A stretch of DNA of 10,851 nucleotides from Bacteroidales bacterium UBA5621. GTDB taxonomy: Bacteria; Bacteroidota; Bacteroidia; Bacteroidales; VadinHA17. The stretch is from the NCBI GenBank assembly GCA_002424525.1, contig DIKJ01000091.1, positions 16,542 through 27,392 on the forward strand. Direction: 5' to 3'. Numbering within the stretch: position 1 is the stretch's first letter; each line of letters begins with the position of its first letter. Of the stretch, positions 1-8,389 are shown piece after piece. The translations under genes and the position numbers were made by a program. The notes below the pieces were generated by a model, which saw nothing but the letters and a program-made list of their open reading frames with translations, was not told where the DNA came from and did no database searches.

Positions 1-249
<249 letters not shown>

Positions 250-299
250 AAGATCTTTCAGGTATTGATTTTTAATATTGTACAAAAAAAATTCAGCAT

Positions 300-3200
300 A
301 TGTCATTCAGAAGAGATAACAAAACAAAATCCAGTTACTCAAAGATTTCAATCGGTCTGGCCTCACCTGAGGAGATCCTCGATCGTTCCAGCGGTGAGGT
401 GCTGAAGCCTGAAACGATCAACTACCGTACCTACAAGCCCGAACGCGACGGATTATTCTGCGAGAGGATCTTTGGTCCGGTGAAAGATTATGAATGCCAT
501 TGCGGCAAGTATAAAAGAATAAGGTATAAGGGAATTGTCTGCGACCGCTGTGGCGTTGAAGTTACCGAGAAGAAGGTCAGGCGCGAGAGAATGGGGCATA
601 TATCCCTGGTTGTGCCTGTTGCCCATATCTGGTATTTCAGGTCGTTACCCAACAAGATCGGTTACCTCCTCGGTCTGCCGACTAAGAAGCTCGACTCTAT
701 AATCTATTATGAGAGATATGTGGTCATTAACCCGGGCATCAAGGCAGTGGATGGCGTCAAGTACCTCGATTTTCTTACTGAGGAGGAGTATATGGAGATC
801 ATCGAATCGCTTCCAAAGGAGAATCAGTACCTTGAAGAGACTCATCCCGATAAATTCATTGCTGACATGGGAGCTGAGGCTCTTCATAAGCTTCTCAGCC
901 GGGTCGATCTCGACGAACTTTCATATTCCCTTCGCCACAGGGCAAATACGGAGACTTCCCAGCAACGCAAGAACGAAGCGCTGAAGCGTCTCCAGGTTGT
1001 TGAGGCTTTCAGGGATTCAAAACATGTCAATAATCCTGAGTGGATGATAATCAAGGTGGTGCCAGTCATCCCGCCTGAGCTGAGGCCTCTTGTTCCGCTT
1101 GACGGCGGCCGTTTTGCGACGAGCGACCTTAATGACCTTTACAGAAGGGTTATCATCAGAAATAACCGTCTTAAGAGACTCATCGAGATCAAAGCCCCTG
1201 AAGTGATACTGAGGAACGAAAAGAGGATGCTCCAGGAAGCTGTTGATTCCCTGTTTGACAATTCAAGAAAAGCCAATGCCGTCAAGACAGATGCCAACCG
1301 TCCCCTTAAGTCGCTGAGCGACAGTCTTAAAGGTAAGCAGGGGCGTTTCCGCCAGAACCTGTTGGGCAAGAGGGTAGACTATTCTGCCCGTTCGGTTATT
1401 GTTGTAGGTCCGGAACTGAACCTTCATGAGTGCGGCTTACCCAAGGACATGGCTGCCGAACTCTACAAGCCTTTTATCATCCGCAAGCTAATTGAGCGGG
1501 GAATAGTAAAAACGGTCAAATCGGCGAAGAAGATTGTCGACAGGAAGGACCCTGTGGTATGGGATATACTTGAGAACGTCCTGAAGGGACACCCTGTACT
1601 GCTGAACCGTGCTCCTACACTCCACAGGCTTGGCATTCAGTCATTTCAGCCAAAACTTATAGAAGGCAAGGCAATACAGCTTCACCCGCTGGTCTGTACA
1701 GCCTTTAACGCCGACTTCGACGGCGACCAGATGGCAGTGCACCTTCCGCTGGGGAATGCCGCCGTACTTGAGGCACAGATGCTAATGCTGGCTTCACACA
1801 ATATCCTTAATCCCGCCAACGGGGCTCCGATCACCGTGCCTTCCCAGGACATGGTTCTGGGTCTCTATTATATTACGAAGGGAAGAAGAAGCATGCCGGC
1901 CGAAAAAATAAGGGGTGAGGGCATAGTATTCTATTCTCCCGAAGAGGCAAATATAGCTTATAACGAAGGTAAAGTCGACCTTCATACATTCATTAAGGTG
2001 AAGGTGAACGACAGGGTGGACGGAGAGATGGTAAACCATATTATTGAAACAACCATTGGCCGTGTAATCTTCAATCAGTACGTACCGGAAGAGGTTGGTT
2101 TCATAAATGAGGTCCTGACGAAAAAATCCCTCAGGGATATTATCGGACGCGTCCTTAAGCTGTCGGGAACAGCAAAAACTGCTGAATTTCTCGATTCAAT
2201 CAAAAACCTTGGATTCTATTCCGCATTCAAGGGAGGCCTCTCCTTCAATCTGGATGATGTTATTATACCGGAGGAGAAGATAAAATTCGTCGATGAAGGG
2301 TATGAACATGTTGAGGAGGTTCTCAACAACTACAGCATGGGCTTCATAACCAATAACGAACGGTATAATCAGATAATTGACATCTGGACGCACGTCAACG
2401 CAAGGCTCACACAGTCGCTGATGAAACAGCTTTCGAATGACAAGCAGGGTTTCAATTCGGTCTATATGATGCTCGACTCGGGTGCCAGGGGGTCGAAAGA
2501 GCAGATACGCCAGCTTTCGGGTATGAGGGGCCTGATGGCCAAGCCTCAGAAATCGGGCGCGGCAGGTTCTGAGATCATCGAGAACCCTATTCTTTCGAAT
2601 TTCAAGGAGGGACTATCGGTACTTGAGTACTTTATCTCTACCCACGGTGCCAGAAAAGGTCTTGCGGATACTGCTCTCAAAACAGCAGATGCCGGTTATC
2701 TTACAAGACGTCTGGTTGACGTGTCGCAGGATGTCATTATTAACGAGGAAGACTGCGGGACCCTCAGAGGGCTCGTGGCTATTGCAATAAAGAAGAATGA
2801 GGAGGTCGTCGAATCGCTCTATGAGAGAATACTCGGCCGCACAACAGTTCATAATGTCTTCCATCCTCTTACAGGAGAGCTTATTGTGGGGGCCGGACAG
2901 GAACTTACGGAAGAGCTTGCCACGAAGATTGAAGACTCGCCTATTGAACAGGTTGAGATACGTTCGGTCCTTACCTGTGAATCCAAAAAGGGTGTCTGCG
3001 CCAAATGCTACGGCCGTAACCTGTCGACAGGACACATGGTCCAGAAAGGTGAGGCAGTGGGTGTTATAGCTGCTCAAAGTATCGGAGAACCAGGTACCCA
3101 GCTGACACTGCGTACTTTCCATGTTGGGGGTACTGCTTCGAACATAACTACCGAATCGAGGCTGGTAGCCCGCTATAGCGGTATAGCTGAAATCGAGGAA

Positions 3201-4592
3201 CTCAGGTCTGTTCCTAAAAAAGATCCTGAAAAAGGTGATATAGAGATAGTTATCGGAAGGCTTGGAGAATTGAGGATCGTTGATAAGAAAACCAGTATTG
3301 CACTTACTACCCATACCATCCCATATGGATCAAAACTTTATATCAAACCTGGACAGGAGATTGAGAAAGGCAAGCTGATATGCGAATGGGATCCATTCAA
3401 TGCTGTTATTATATCAGAACTTTCAGGGAAAATCGGATATGATTACCTGATTGAAGGTGTTACATTCCGTGAGGAGTCAGATGAGCAGACCGGATTCAAG
3501 GAAAAAGTGATCATTGAAAGCAGGGACAAAACCAAGAACCCGGCTATCAAGATTCTTTCACCCAAGGGTGAGGAACTGAGGGTATACAACCTCCCGGTAG
3601 GGGCTCACCTTGTTGTGGAAACAGAGAAAATTGTCGAAGCGGGAGTGGTGCTTGCAAAGATACCTCGTGCAGTGGGGAAATCGGGTGATATAACAGGCGG
3701 TCTCCCCAGGGTCACAGAACTCTTTGAAGCCCGTAACCCTTCCAACCCCGCAATTGTTTCGGAGATCGATGGCGAAGTTACCTTCGGAAAGATCAAAAGA
3801 GGCAACAGGGAGATCTCGATCAGGTCGAAGTCAGATGAAATCAAGAAATACCTTGTTCCCCTCTCGAAGCAGATACTTGTTCAGGAAAATGATTATGTAA
3901 GAGCAGGTATTGCCCTTTCCGACGGAGCTGTTACTCCCTCGGATATTCTTGCTATCAAGGGGCCCACAAAAGTACAGGAGTATATCGTCAACGAGATCCA
4001 GGAAGTATATCGTCTGCAGGGTGTCAAGATCAACGACAAGCACTTCGAGATCATTGTGCGGCAGATGATGAGAAAGGTTGAGATTGTTGACCCGGGCGAT
4101 ACCAAATTCCTTGAACGTCAGGTTGTCGACAAACTCGATTTTATGGACGAGAATGACTGGATATATGGCAAGAAAGTTGTTATAGATTCAGGTGATTCTC
4201 AGACTCTTCGCCCTGGTATGATCGTTTCGGCCCGTAAGTTGAGGGATGATAATTCAGCACTCAAGCGCCGCGACCTGAAGATAGTGGATTCCAGGGATGC
4301 AGTTCCCGCTACATCAAGCCAGGTACTGCAGGGGATTACCAGGGCCGCGCTTCAGACCAACAGCTTCTTCTCCGCAGCTTCCTTCCAGGAAACAACAAAG
4401 GTTCTTAATGAAGCTGCAATACTTGGAAAGGTAGACAGGCTCGAAGGACTGAAGGAGAACGTGATCGTCGGTCATCTCATACCGGCCGGAACAGGACAGC
4501 GCGAATACAACAGCATAATCGTAGGTTCGCTGGAGGAGCTGGAAAACCTTGCCACTGCCCCGCAGGAAGCTGAAGCCGGGATAGCCAGATAA
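300..4592 (+). CDS. rpoC: DNA-directed RNA polymerase subunit beta'
   Basis: Complete beta' subunit, 1430 aa, a normal length for Bacteroidota. It forms most of the RNA polymerase clamp and carries the catalytic Mg site. Visible landmarks in order: the N-terminal zinc site with Cys66, Cys68, Cys81 and Cys84; the catalytic loop [12 protein letters not shown] with Asp472, Asp474 and Asp476, which hold the Mg ion; the start of the bridge-helix region at [15 protein letters not shown] from about residue 727; the second zinc site with Cys819, Cys893, Cys900 and Cys903; and the trigger loop around [16 protein letters not shown] (929-944) with His941. The C-terminal stretch with GQREYNSI is also family-like. 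All key residues are present, with no frameshift or intein. ATG 300 gives the usual [12 protein letters not shown] N terminus; upstream is an A-rich tract rather than a Shine-Dalgarno sequence, as expected in this phylum. It is probably co-transcribed with rpoB (50-bp gap) and DUF3467 (16-bp gap). Confidence 0.99.
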   Translation: MSFRRDNKTKSSYSKISIGLASPEEILDRSSGEVLKPETINYRTYKPERDGLFCERIFGPVKDYECHCGKYKRIRYKGIVCDRCGVEVTEKKVRRERMGHISLVVPVAHIWYFRSLPNKIGYLLGLPTKKLDSIIYYERYVVINPGIKAVDGVKYLDFLTEEEYMEIIESLPKENQYLEETHPDKFIADMGAEALHKLLSRVDLDELSYSLRHRANTETSQQRKNEALKRLQVVEAFRDSKHVNNPEWMIIKVVPVIPPELRPLVPLDGGRFATSDLNDLYRRVIIRNNRLKRLIEIKAPEVILRNEKRMLQEAVDSLFDNSRKANAVKTDANRPLKSLSDSLKGKQGRFRQNLLGKRVDYSARSVIVVGPELNLHECGLPKDMAAELYKPFIIRKLIERGIVKTVKSAKKIVDRKDPVVWDILENVLKGHPVLLNRAPTLHRLGIQSFQPKLIEGKAIQLHPLVCTAFNADFDGDQMAVHLPLGNAAVLEAQMLMLASHNILNPANGAPITVPSQDMVLGLYYITKGRRSMPAEKIRGEGIVFYSPEEANIAYNEGKVDLHTFIKVKVNDRVDGEMVNHIIETTIGRVIFNQYVPEEVGFINEVLTKKSLRDIIGRVLKLSGTAKTAEFLDSIKNLGFYSAFKGGLSFNLDDVIIPEEKIKFVDEGYEHVEEVLNNYSMGFITNNERYNQIIDIWTHVNARLTQSLMKQLSNDKQGFNSVYMMLDSGARGSKEQIRQLSGMRGLMAKPQKSGAAGSEIIENPILSNFKEGLSVLEYFISTHGARKGLADTALKTADAGYLTRRLVDVSQDVIINEEDCGTLRGLVAIAIKKNEEVVESLYERILGRTTVHNVFHPLTGELIVGAGQELTEELATKIEDSPIEQVEIRSVLTCESKKGVCAKCYGRNLSTGHMVQKGEAVGVIAAQSIGEPGTQLTLRTFHVGGTASNITTESRLVARYSGIAEIEELRSVPKKDPEKGDIEIVIGRLGELRIVDKKTSIALTTHTIPYGSKLYIKPGQEIEKGKLICEWDPFNAVIISELSGKIGYDYLIEGVTFREESDEQTGFKEKVIIESRDKTKNPAIKILSPKGEELRVYNLPVGAHLVVETEKIVEAGVVLAKIPRAVGKSGDITGGLPRVTELFEARNPSNPAIVSEIDGEVTFGKIKRGNREISIRSKSDEIKKYLVPLSKQILVQENDYVRAGIALSDGAVTPSDILAIKGPTKVQEYIVNEIQEVYRLQGVKINDKHFEIIVRQMMRKVEIVDPGDTKFLERQVVDKLDFMDENDWIYGKKVVIDSGDSQTLRPGMIVSARKLRDDNSALKRRDLKIVDSRDAVPATSSQVLQGITRAALQTNSFFSAASFQETTKVLNEAAILGKVDRLEGLKENVIVGHLIPAGTGQREYNSIIVGSLEELENLATAPQEAEAGIAR

Positions 4593-4608
4593 ACTTAATA
4601 AGCTAATT

Positions 4609-4926
4609 ATGTCAGATCCGAAGAATCCAAACCAGATCAGTATTGAGCTAAACGAAGAAGTAGCTCAGGGAACCTATTCCAACCTGGCTGTTATAACGCA
4701 TTCAGCTTCTGAATTTGTTGTGGATTTTGTCCGGATAATGCCGGGAATACCAAAAGCACAGGTTAAATCCCGGATTATTCTCACTCCGGAACACGCAAAG
4801 AGACTTGTCGCCGCTCTTCAGGATAATATAGCGAAATACGAATCTGTCCATGGTGTGATAAAGGAAGTAAAAGGATCAACTCCTGTTCTTCCTTTAACTT
4901 TCGGAGGTCCGACGGCTCAGGCATAA
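4609..4926 (+). CDS. DUF3467 family protein, downstream partner of rpoC
   Basis: A 105-aa soluble protein of the DUF3467 family. The conserved blocks are visible: GTYSNLAVITHSASEFVVDF at residues 21-40, MPGIPKAQVKSRIILTPEHAKRL at about 44-66, then ALQDNIAKYESVHG at about 69-82. The C-terminal 20 or so residues are low in conserved features. There is no signal peptide, membrane segment or cysteine. The molecular role of the family is, to my knowledge, not established; its recurring position just after rpoC in Bacteroidota suggests a link to RNA polymerase or transcription, which is inference. The start ATG lies 16 bp after the rpoC stop in a short AT-rich gap without a terminator-like hairpin, so it probably shares the rpoBC transcript. 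The family assignment is strong; function is open. Confidence 0.9.
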   Translation: MSDPKNPNQISIELNEEVAQGTYSNLAVITHSASEFVVDFVRIMPGIPKAQVKSRIILTPEHAKRLVAALQDNIAKYESVHGVIKEVKGSTPVLPLTFGGPTAQA

Positions 4927-4936
4927 AAAAAAATCG

Positions 4937-4945
4937 TTACTTTGC
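4937..4945 (+). promoter_or_regulatory. Possible Bacteroidota -7 promoter element (TTACTTTGC)
   Basis: TTACTTTGC follows a run of nine A residues (4925-4933) at the end of the DUF3467 gene. It matches the Bacteroidota sigma-ABfr -7 consensus TAnnTTTG at seven of eight positions, with the typical trailing C. No clear TTG-type -33 box is found 19-21 bp upstream, so the call is tentative. If active, it would start a transcript about 25-35 bases ahead of the ATG at 4981 and separate the small exported protein from the rpoBC operon. Confidence 0.4.
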
Positions 4946-4980
4946 ACAGGAAATATGTTACTCATATTAAAAAGCCTGAA

Positions 4981-5376
4981 ATGAGAACAATCAGAAAGAT
5001 TCTTATAATATTGATAATTGCCGTACCTGTTTTTATCGATGGCGGCTGTAAGAAACAGGCCAAATGCGGCTGTGACGGAGATATGCTGTTTGAGCTTGAC
5101 AGAGAAATGGCTAATGTCTACTTCACGGAAACCAGCGCTACTTTCTCTCCCCTGACAAACCCTTATGCGACATACAGCTTCTGCAATCCGGGAGAAATGT
5201 ACGCGAAAATGCGGGAATTTAAATCCGGAGAGCTGCTCCAGGTAACGGGTAAGGTTTTCTGGAATTGCAGTTACCTCTATTCGACCAGCAGTACCGGCTA
5301 TTCATATCAGTACATGTACAAATACTATGACATACTGGTAACTAATGTAACGACAGATCTTTACGGCAAAAAATAA
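4981..5376 (+). CDS. Small cysteine-rich exported protein, probable lipoprotein, unknown function
   Basis: A 131-aa protein that I do not recognise. Residues 1-6 are basic (MRTIRK). Residues 7-19 are a hydrophobic core, followed by IDGGC with Cys23, so it is probably exported and may be lipid-anchored at Cys23. The lipobox is poor, with Asp at -3, so simple signal-peptide export is an alternative. The mature part has Cys29, Cys31, Cys68 and Cys96. The segment GELLQVTGKVFWNCSYLY (83-100), followed after a Tyr/Ser-rich stretch (97-116) by YDILVTNVT (116-124), alternates like beta strands and resembles small OB-fold exported proteins; that is inference. ATG 4981 is preferred because it places the basic n-region directly before the hydrophobic core. 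An in-frame TTG at 4942 would add 13 residues but overlaps the promoter-like element. The neighbours do not indicate a function. Confidence 0.75.
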   Translation: MRTIRKILIILIIAVPVFIDGGCKKQAKCGCDGDMLFELDREMANVYFTETSATFSPLTNPYATYSFCNPGEMYAKMREFKSGELLQVTGKVFWNCSYLYSTSSTGYSYQYMYKYYDILVTNVTTDLYGKK

Positions 5377-5443
5377 CGCCGGTTTCCCAACGACCTCTCC
5401 TTCTCAGCGATCACACATCTGCAATCAAAGCGCTCGCATGCTT

Positions 5444-5473
5444 ATTGATTGTGACTTCATTTTTGTATCTTTC
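5444..5473 (+). promoter_or_regulatory. Probable Bacteroidota promoter for the four-gene operon
   Basis: In the 111-bp gap after the small exported protein, TATCTTTC at 5466-5473 matches the TAnnTTTG -7 consensus at seven of eight positions. ATTG at 5444-5447 lies 18 bp upstream, near the usual 19-21 bp spacing to the -33 TTTG box. A start site 5-10 bases downstream would fall at about 5478-5484, leaving a very short 5' leader before the TTG start at 5488. This is the first gap of more than 100 bp upstream of the operon, which supports a promoter here. It is recognised by eye only. Confidence 0.5.
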
Positions 5474-5487
5474 AGGAAATTTTTTGA

Positions 5488-6273
5488 TTGGGCGGTTACA
5501 ACATATCGTTTGCCGGAGCCGGCAGGGTTGGAGGTGCATTGTGTGAAGCACTGTATGATGCCGGTTTGAGAATATCCCAGGTTGTCTCGCCAACCGGAGA
5601 AAACGGAAAGGCAGTTGCAGAGCGATGCAAAGCAGTATGGTCACCCGATCTGATCTTTTCAGACGAAACGGATATTATAATCGTAGCGGTCCCTGACAGT
5701 AATCTGGAGGAGGTGATAAGAAAAATAAGATGCCGCCGCGATGCTTTGATAGCTCATACTGCAGGGAGCTATGGCCTGGATGTCTTCCCGTCACACATCA
5801 TTAATTCCGGCGTTCTGTATCCTTTGCAAACCTTCTCGAAGGGGCGAAGAGTTACCTTCCGGGAACTCCCTTTCTTTATTGAATCATCCGGAGAAGTGGC
5901 ATTGAACATGTTGAAGAATATTGCCGGGAAAATTGGAGGGAGGGTTTATTTCACTGATACAGAGCATAGGAGGCTTCTGCATCTTTCAGCCGTATTTGTG
6001 TGCAATTACGTCAATCACATGCTCCATGCCGGAAAAGAGATCACTGAAAGGGCCGCATTGCCGTTTGATGTACTGGAACCCCTGATACAGGAGACGATTT
6101 TAAAAGCAGTTGAGAACGGGCCCGGGAAATCACAGACAGGGCCTGCAGCGCGACACGATCTCAACACTATCGCAAAACATATTGAATTGCTCTCCTTTTC
6201 ACCCCGGTTACAGACTCTTTACAGGGAAGTGTCGCAGTCGATCATGAGCCTTAATAAAACAGTTGAAGAATGA
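5488..6273 (+). CDS. DUF2520 domain protein with N-terminal Rossmann NAD(P)-binding fold
   Basis: A 261-aa cytoplasmic two-domain protein. The N terminus holds a Rossmann dinucleotide-binding motif, ISFAGAGRVGGAL (GxGxxG at Gly10, Gly12 and Gly15), with a second strand IIIVAVPDSNL at about 63-73, as in the F420/NADP oxidoreductase and 6-phosphogluconate dehydrogenase superfamily. The C-terminal helical half (about 125-255) is DUF2520: the linker GVLYPLQTFSK (108-118), the HLSAVFVCNYVNHM helix (165-178) and the hallmark TGPAARHD (217-224). Substrate and reaction are not established for this family, so a dehydrogenase role is inference. The start is TTG 5488: an in-frame TGA lies directly upstream at 5485-5487, and any later ATG would delete the nucleotide-binding motif. 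Its last four bases overlap the start of the HAD gene (ATGA), so translation is probably coupled. It is the first gene of the operon. Confidence 0.92.
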   Translation: MGGYNISFAGAGRVGGALCEALYDAGLRISQVVSPTGENGKAVAERCKAVWSPDLIFSDETDIIIVAVPDSNLEEVIRKIRCRRDALIAHTAGSYGLDVFPSHIINSGVLYPLQTFSKGRRVTFRELPFFIESSGEVALNMLKNIAGKIGGRVYFTDTEHRRLLHLSAVFVCNYVNHMLHAGKEITERAALPFDVLEPLIQETILKAVENGPGKSQTGPAARHDLNTIAKHIELLSFSPRLQTLYREVSQSIMSLNKTVEE

Positions 6274-6791
6274 CGAATTTTAAGGAGGACCTCTTAAGGG
6301 TTAAAGCATTTGTTTTTGATATAGACGGTGTTCTATCGTTGCAGACCATCAGCCTTAACACTTTTGGTGTGCCCAACAGAACTGTAAACCTGCGGGACGG
6401 CTATGCCCTCCAGCTTGCTGTTAAAAAGGGTTATTATGTTGGTGTGATCTCAGGCGCCAACTCCAAAGAATACCTCAGGAGACTTAAGTCCCTTGGCATA
6501 AAGGACATATATCTGAACAGCAGAAAAAAAACTGATCATTTCCTTGATTTTCTCTCGCGGCATAAGCTCGATAAATCTGACGTTCTGTACATGGGTGATG
6601 ATATTCCTGATTATGAGGTCATGAAGATGGCAGGTATCCCGGTCTGTCCTTCCGACGCCGACAGTGAGATACGACAAATCTCTCTGTATGTGTCAGATAA
6701 AAAAGGGGGTCAGGGTTGTGTCAGGGACGTTGTGGAACAGGTTCTCAGGCTTCATAATAACTGGCTCGGCTCAGACGCATTTACATGGTAG
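6270..6791 (+). CDS. KdsC-like HAD-superfamily phosphatase (subfamily C0)
   Basis: A 173-aa cytoplasmic Mg-dependent HAD phosphatase. Motif I is FDIDGVLS with nucleophile Asp17 and acid/base Asp19. Motif II is Ser61-Gly62 in VISGANS. Motif III is a Lys in SRKKTDH (Lys86 or Lys87). Motif IV is MGDDIPD with Asp110, Asp111 and Asp114. The short length, the absence of a cap domain and the C-terminal GGQGCVRDVVEQVL match 3-deoxy-D-manno-octulosonate-8-phosphate (Kdo8P) phosphatase and its relatives, which act as tetramers. Kdo8P dephosphorylation for lipopolysaccharide is therefore the leading idea. No kdsA, kdsB or other Kdo gene is in the window, and the family also contains phosphatases with other sugar-acid substrates, so the substrate is left open. 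The start overlaps the DUF2520 stop by 4 bp, and UbiA follows after 3 bp. Confidence 0.9.
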   Translation: MTNFKEDLLRVKAFVFDIDGVLSLQTISLNTFGVPNRTVNLRDGYALQLAVKKGYYVGVISGANSKEYLRRLKSLGIKDIYLNSRKKTDHFLDFLSRHKLDKSDVLYMGDDIPDYEVMKMAGIPVCPSDADSEIRQISLYVSDKKGGQGCVRDVVEQVLRLHNNWLGSDAFTW

Positions 6792-6794
6792 ATA

Positions 6795-7778
6795 ATGAAA
6801 GCATTCCTTAACCTGATACGGTGGCCCAATCTGCTTATAATCATTCTGACAATGGTTCTGATGAGATATGCGGTCATTGAACCCCTCTTAAGCAAGATCG
6901 ATGTAATACTGTTGCATGGCTCGGGCGAGGCAACCCGGATGACTCTTCAGTTCCCGTTGTTCCAGTTCATACTTCTTGTTGCTGCCACCCTCCTTATAAC
7001 GGCTGCCGGGTATGTAATCAACGATTATTTTGACATAAGGACCGACCTCATCAACAGGGGCGAAGTTATCGTCGGAACGAAAATTTCCAGAAGGAAAGCC
7101 ATGATGTGGCACACAATATTCAATATTACGGGAGTCGGGGCAGGATTCTATATTTCGTGGAGAGCCGGCTATTTCTGGCTGGGCACGCTTTATCTCATCG
7201 TATCGGGATTGCTCTATTTCTATTCTGCAAGCTACAAGCGTCAGTTCCTTGTCGGAAACCTGATGGTGGCACTGCTGACAGCCCTGGTACCCCTTCTTGT
7301 AGTATTCTATGAATGGCCGGCACTTTACAGGTATTATATGCTGAATGCCGTTACTTTGCCTGATTTCAACCTTATTTTCTACTGGGTGGGAGGTTTTGCC
7401 GTTTTTGCATTTCTTCTTACTCTTTCGCGTGAAATAATAAAGGATATAGAAGATTTTGAAGGCGACAAAGCACACGGAAGGAATACTGTTCCGGTGGTGA
7501 CAGGCATCAGGGGTGCCAGGATTATTGCAGCTTCAATCAATATAATAATAACTGCGTTACTTTTTATTGTCTGGTATTTTGCCATTAATGACAGGATTAC
7601 GGTTATCTACCTCATCCTGTTAATCGCCCTGCCGCTGTTGTATGTTGTTTATCAGCTTCTCATAAACAGGAACAGTGAACAGTTACATATCGCCAGCAGG
7701 TATATGAAGCTGGTCATGTTCACCGGCATACTATATTCTCTCGTCGTTAAAGCAATATTAACCTGGAATCTGTTCTGA
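6795..7778 (+). CDS. UbiA-family membrane prenyltransferase, DGGGP-synthase-like
   Basis: A 327-aa polytopic membrane protein of the UbiA prenyltransferase superfamily. It transfers an isoprenoid chain from a prenyl diphosphate to an acceptor within the membrane. Both Asp-rich Mg-diphosphate motifs are present: NDYFDIRTD at residues 76-84 (NDxxDxxxD), and DIEDFEGD at 217-224, followed by KAHGRNTVPV. I count about eight hydrophobic spans, for example near 56-75, 128-145, 154-171, 192-210, 243-263, 269-286 and 303-323, plus one near the N terminus. Bacteroidota members at this locus are often annotated as geranylgeranylglycerol-phosphate geranylgeranyltransferases (digeranylgeranylglyceryl-phosphate, DGGGP, synthases), the archaeal ether-lipid enzyme. 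The real acceptor could equally be a quinone precursor or another lipid, and the sequence alone does not decide. It starts 3 bp after the HAD stop and ends 2 bp before maf. Confidence 0.9.
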   Translation: MKAFLNLIRWPNLLIIILTMVLMRYAVIEPLLSKIDVILLHGSGEATRMTLQFPLFQFILLVAATLLITAAGYVINDYFDIRTDLINRGEVIVGTKISRRKAMMWHTIFNITGVGAGFYISWRAGYFWLGTLYLIVSGLLYFYSASYKRQFLVGNLMVALLTALVPLLVVFYEWPALYRYYMLNAVTLPDFNLIFYWVGGFAVFAFLLTLSREIIKDIEDFEGDKAHGRNTVPVVTGIRGARIIAASINIIITALLFIVWYFAINDRITVIYLILLIALPLLYVVYQLLINRNSEQLHIASRYMKLVMFTGILYSLVVKAILTWNLF

Positions 7779-7780
7779 AG

Positions 7781-8377
7781 ATGCTGGCCGATAGTCTGAA
7801 CAGATACAGGATAATACTGGCTTCAGGATCACCCAGGAGGAAACAGCTCCTGGAAGAAATGGGACTGAAGTTTGAGGTGATAATCACCTCGATCCCGGAG
7901 GAGGGTCCTCCGGAGCTTGAGGGCAGGGAACTGGCAATGCATTTGGCGGCAGAAAAGGCCCGTATCCTGAAACCAGGATTGAAAAAAACCGACATTGTTA
8001 TCGCTGCTGATACCATAGTCTGGTGCAATAACATGCTCCTCGGCAAGCCAGTAGGAACTGATGAGGCAGCGGAGATGCTCAGATGCATTTCGGGCAGGAC
8101 CCATGAGGTGATTACCGGTGTCTGCATTATGACTTCAGATAAGGAAATCTTATTTTCCGATTCGACAAAAGTCACATTCGGAAAGCTTACGGATGAAGAG
8201 ATACATTATTACATAGATAATTACAAACCCTACGATAAAGCCGGGGCTTATGGAATCCAGGAGTGGATCGGCTATATCGGATGCAGCCGGATAGAAGGGT
8301 CATATTTTAATGTGATGGGGCTTCCGGTACAGCGGCTCTACCGGGAACTGCAGAGACTGGCAGGAGGAGAGCGGTGA
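7781..8377 (+). CDS. maf: Maf family nucleotide pyrophosphatase (dTTP/UTP type)
   Basis: A 198-aa cytoplasmic house-cleaning enzyme. Maf proteins hydrolyse dTTP, UTP and modified nucleoside triphosphates to the monophosphate and diphosphate, keeping non-canonical nucleotides out of DNA and RNA. Family motifs: IILASGSPRRKQLL at 11-24 (the phosphate-binding SxSPRR, Arg19 and Arg20), AADT with Asp77 near 75-78, LGKP at 87-90, GRTHEVITGV at 105-114, and KPYDKAGAYGIQ at 149-160 with Lys153 and Gln160. This set fits the YhdE/Maf dTTPase-UTPase branch rather than the 7-methyl-GTP branch; the sub-branch call comes from memory of the motifs. ATG 7781 lies 2 bp after the UbiA stop. The last codons run into the start of the heptamer array: the stop TGA (8375-8377) straddles the boundary of its first full unit, so the extreme C terminus may have been set by the repeat. 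Confidence 0.95.
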   Translation: MLADSLNRYRIILASGSPRRKQLLEEMGLKFEVIITSIPEEGPPELEGRELAMHLAAEKARILKPGLKKTDIVIAADTIVWCNNMLLGKPVGTDEAAEMLRCISGRTHEVITGVCIMTSDKEILFSDSTKVTFGKLTDEEIHYYIDNYKPYDKAGAYGIQEWIGYIGCSRIEGSYFNVMGLPVQRLYRELQRLAGGER

Positions 8378-8389
8378 GCGTAGAGCGTA

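Noticed and set aside
250..299. Separate promoter for rpoC (TAATATTG in the gap)
   Set aside because: It matches the -7 consensus only loosely with no -33 partner, and rpoB-rpoC co-transcription is the general rule.
2613..3314. 233-codon open frame on the - strand inside rpoC
   Set aside because: Antisense to highly conserved beta' domains including the trigger loop; the translation has no recognisable family and is explained by rpoC codon constraints.
4942..4980. Upstream TTG start for the small exported protein
   Set aside because: It would place 13 polar residues before the signal sequence and overlap the promoter-like TTACTTTGC; ATG 4981 gives a normal signal peptide.
5360..5382. Terminator hairpin at the end of the small exported protein gene (CGGC/GCCG)
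   Set aside because: The stem is only four base pairs with a ten-base loop and no following U-run.
6888..7475. 195-codon open frame on the - strand inside the UbiA gene
   Set aside because: Antisense to a clear UbiA gene with both catalytic motifs; composition is unlike a real protein and no start context is evident.
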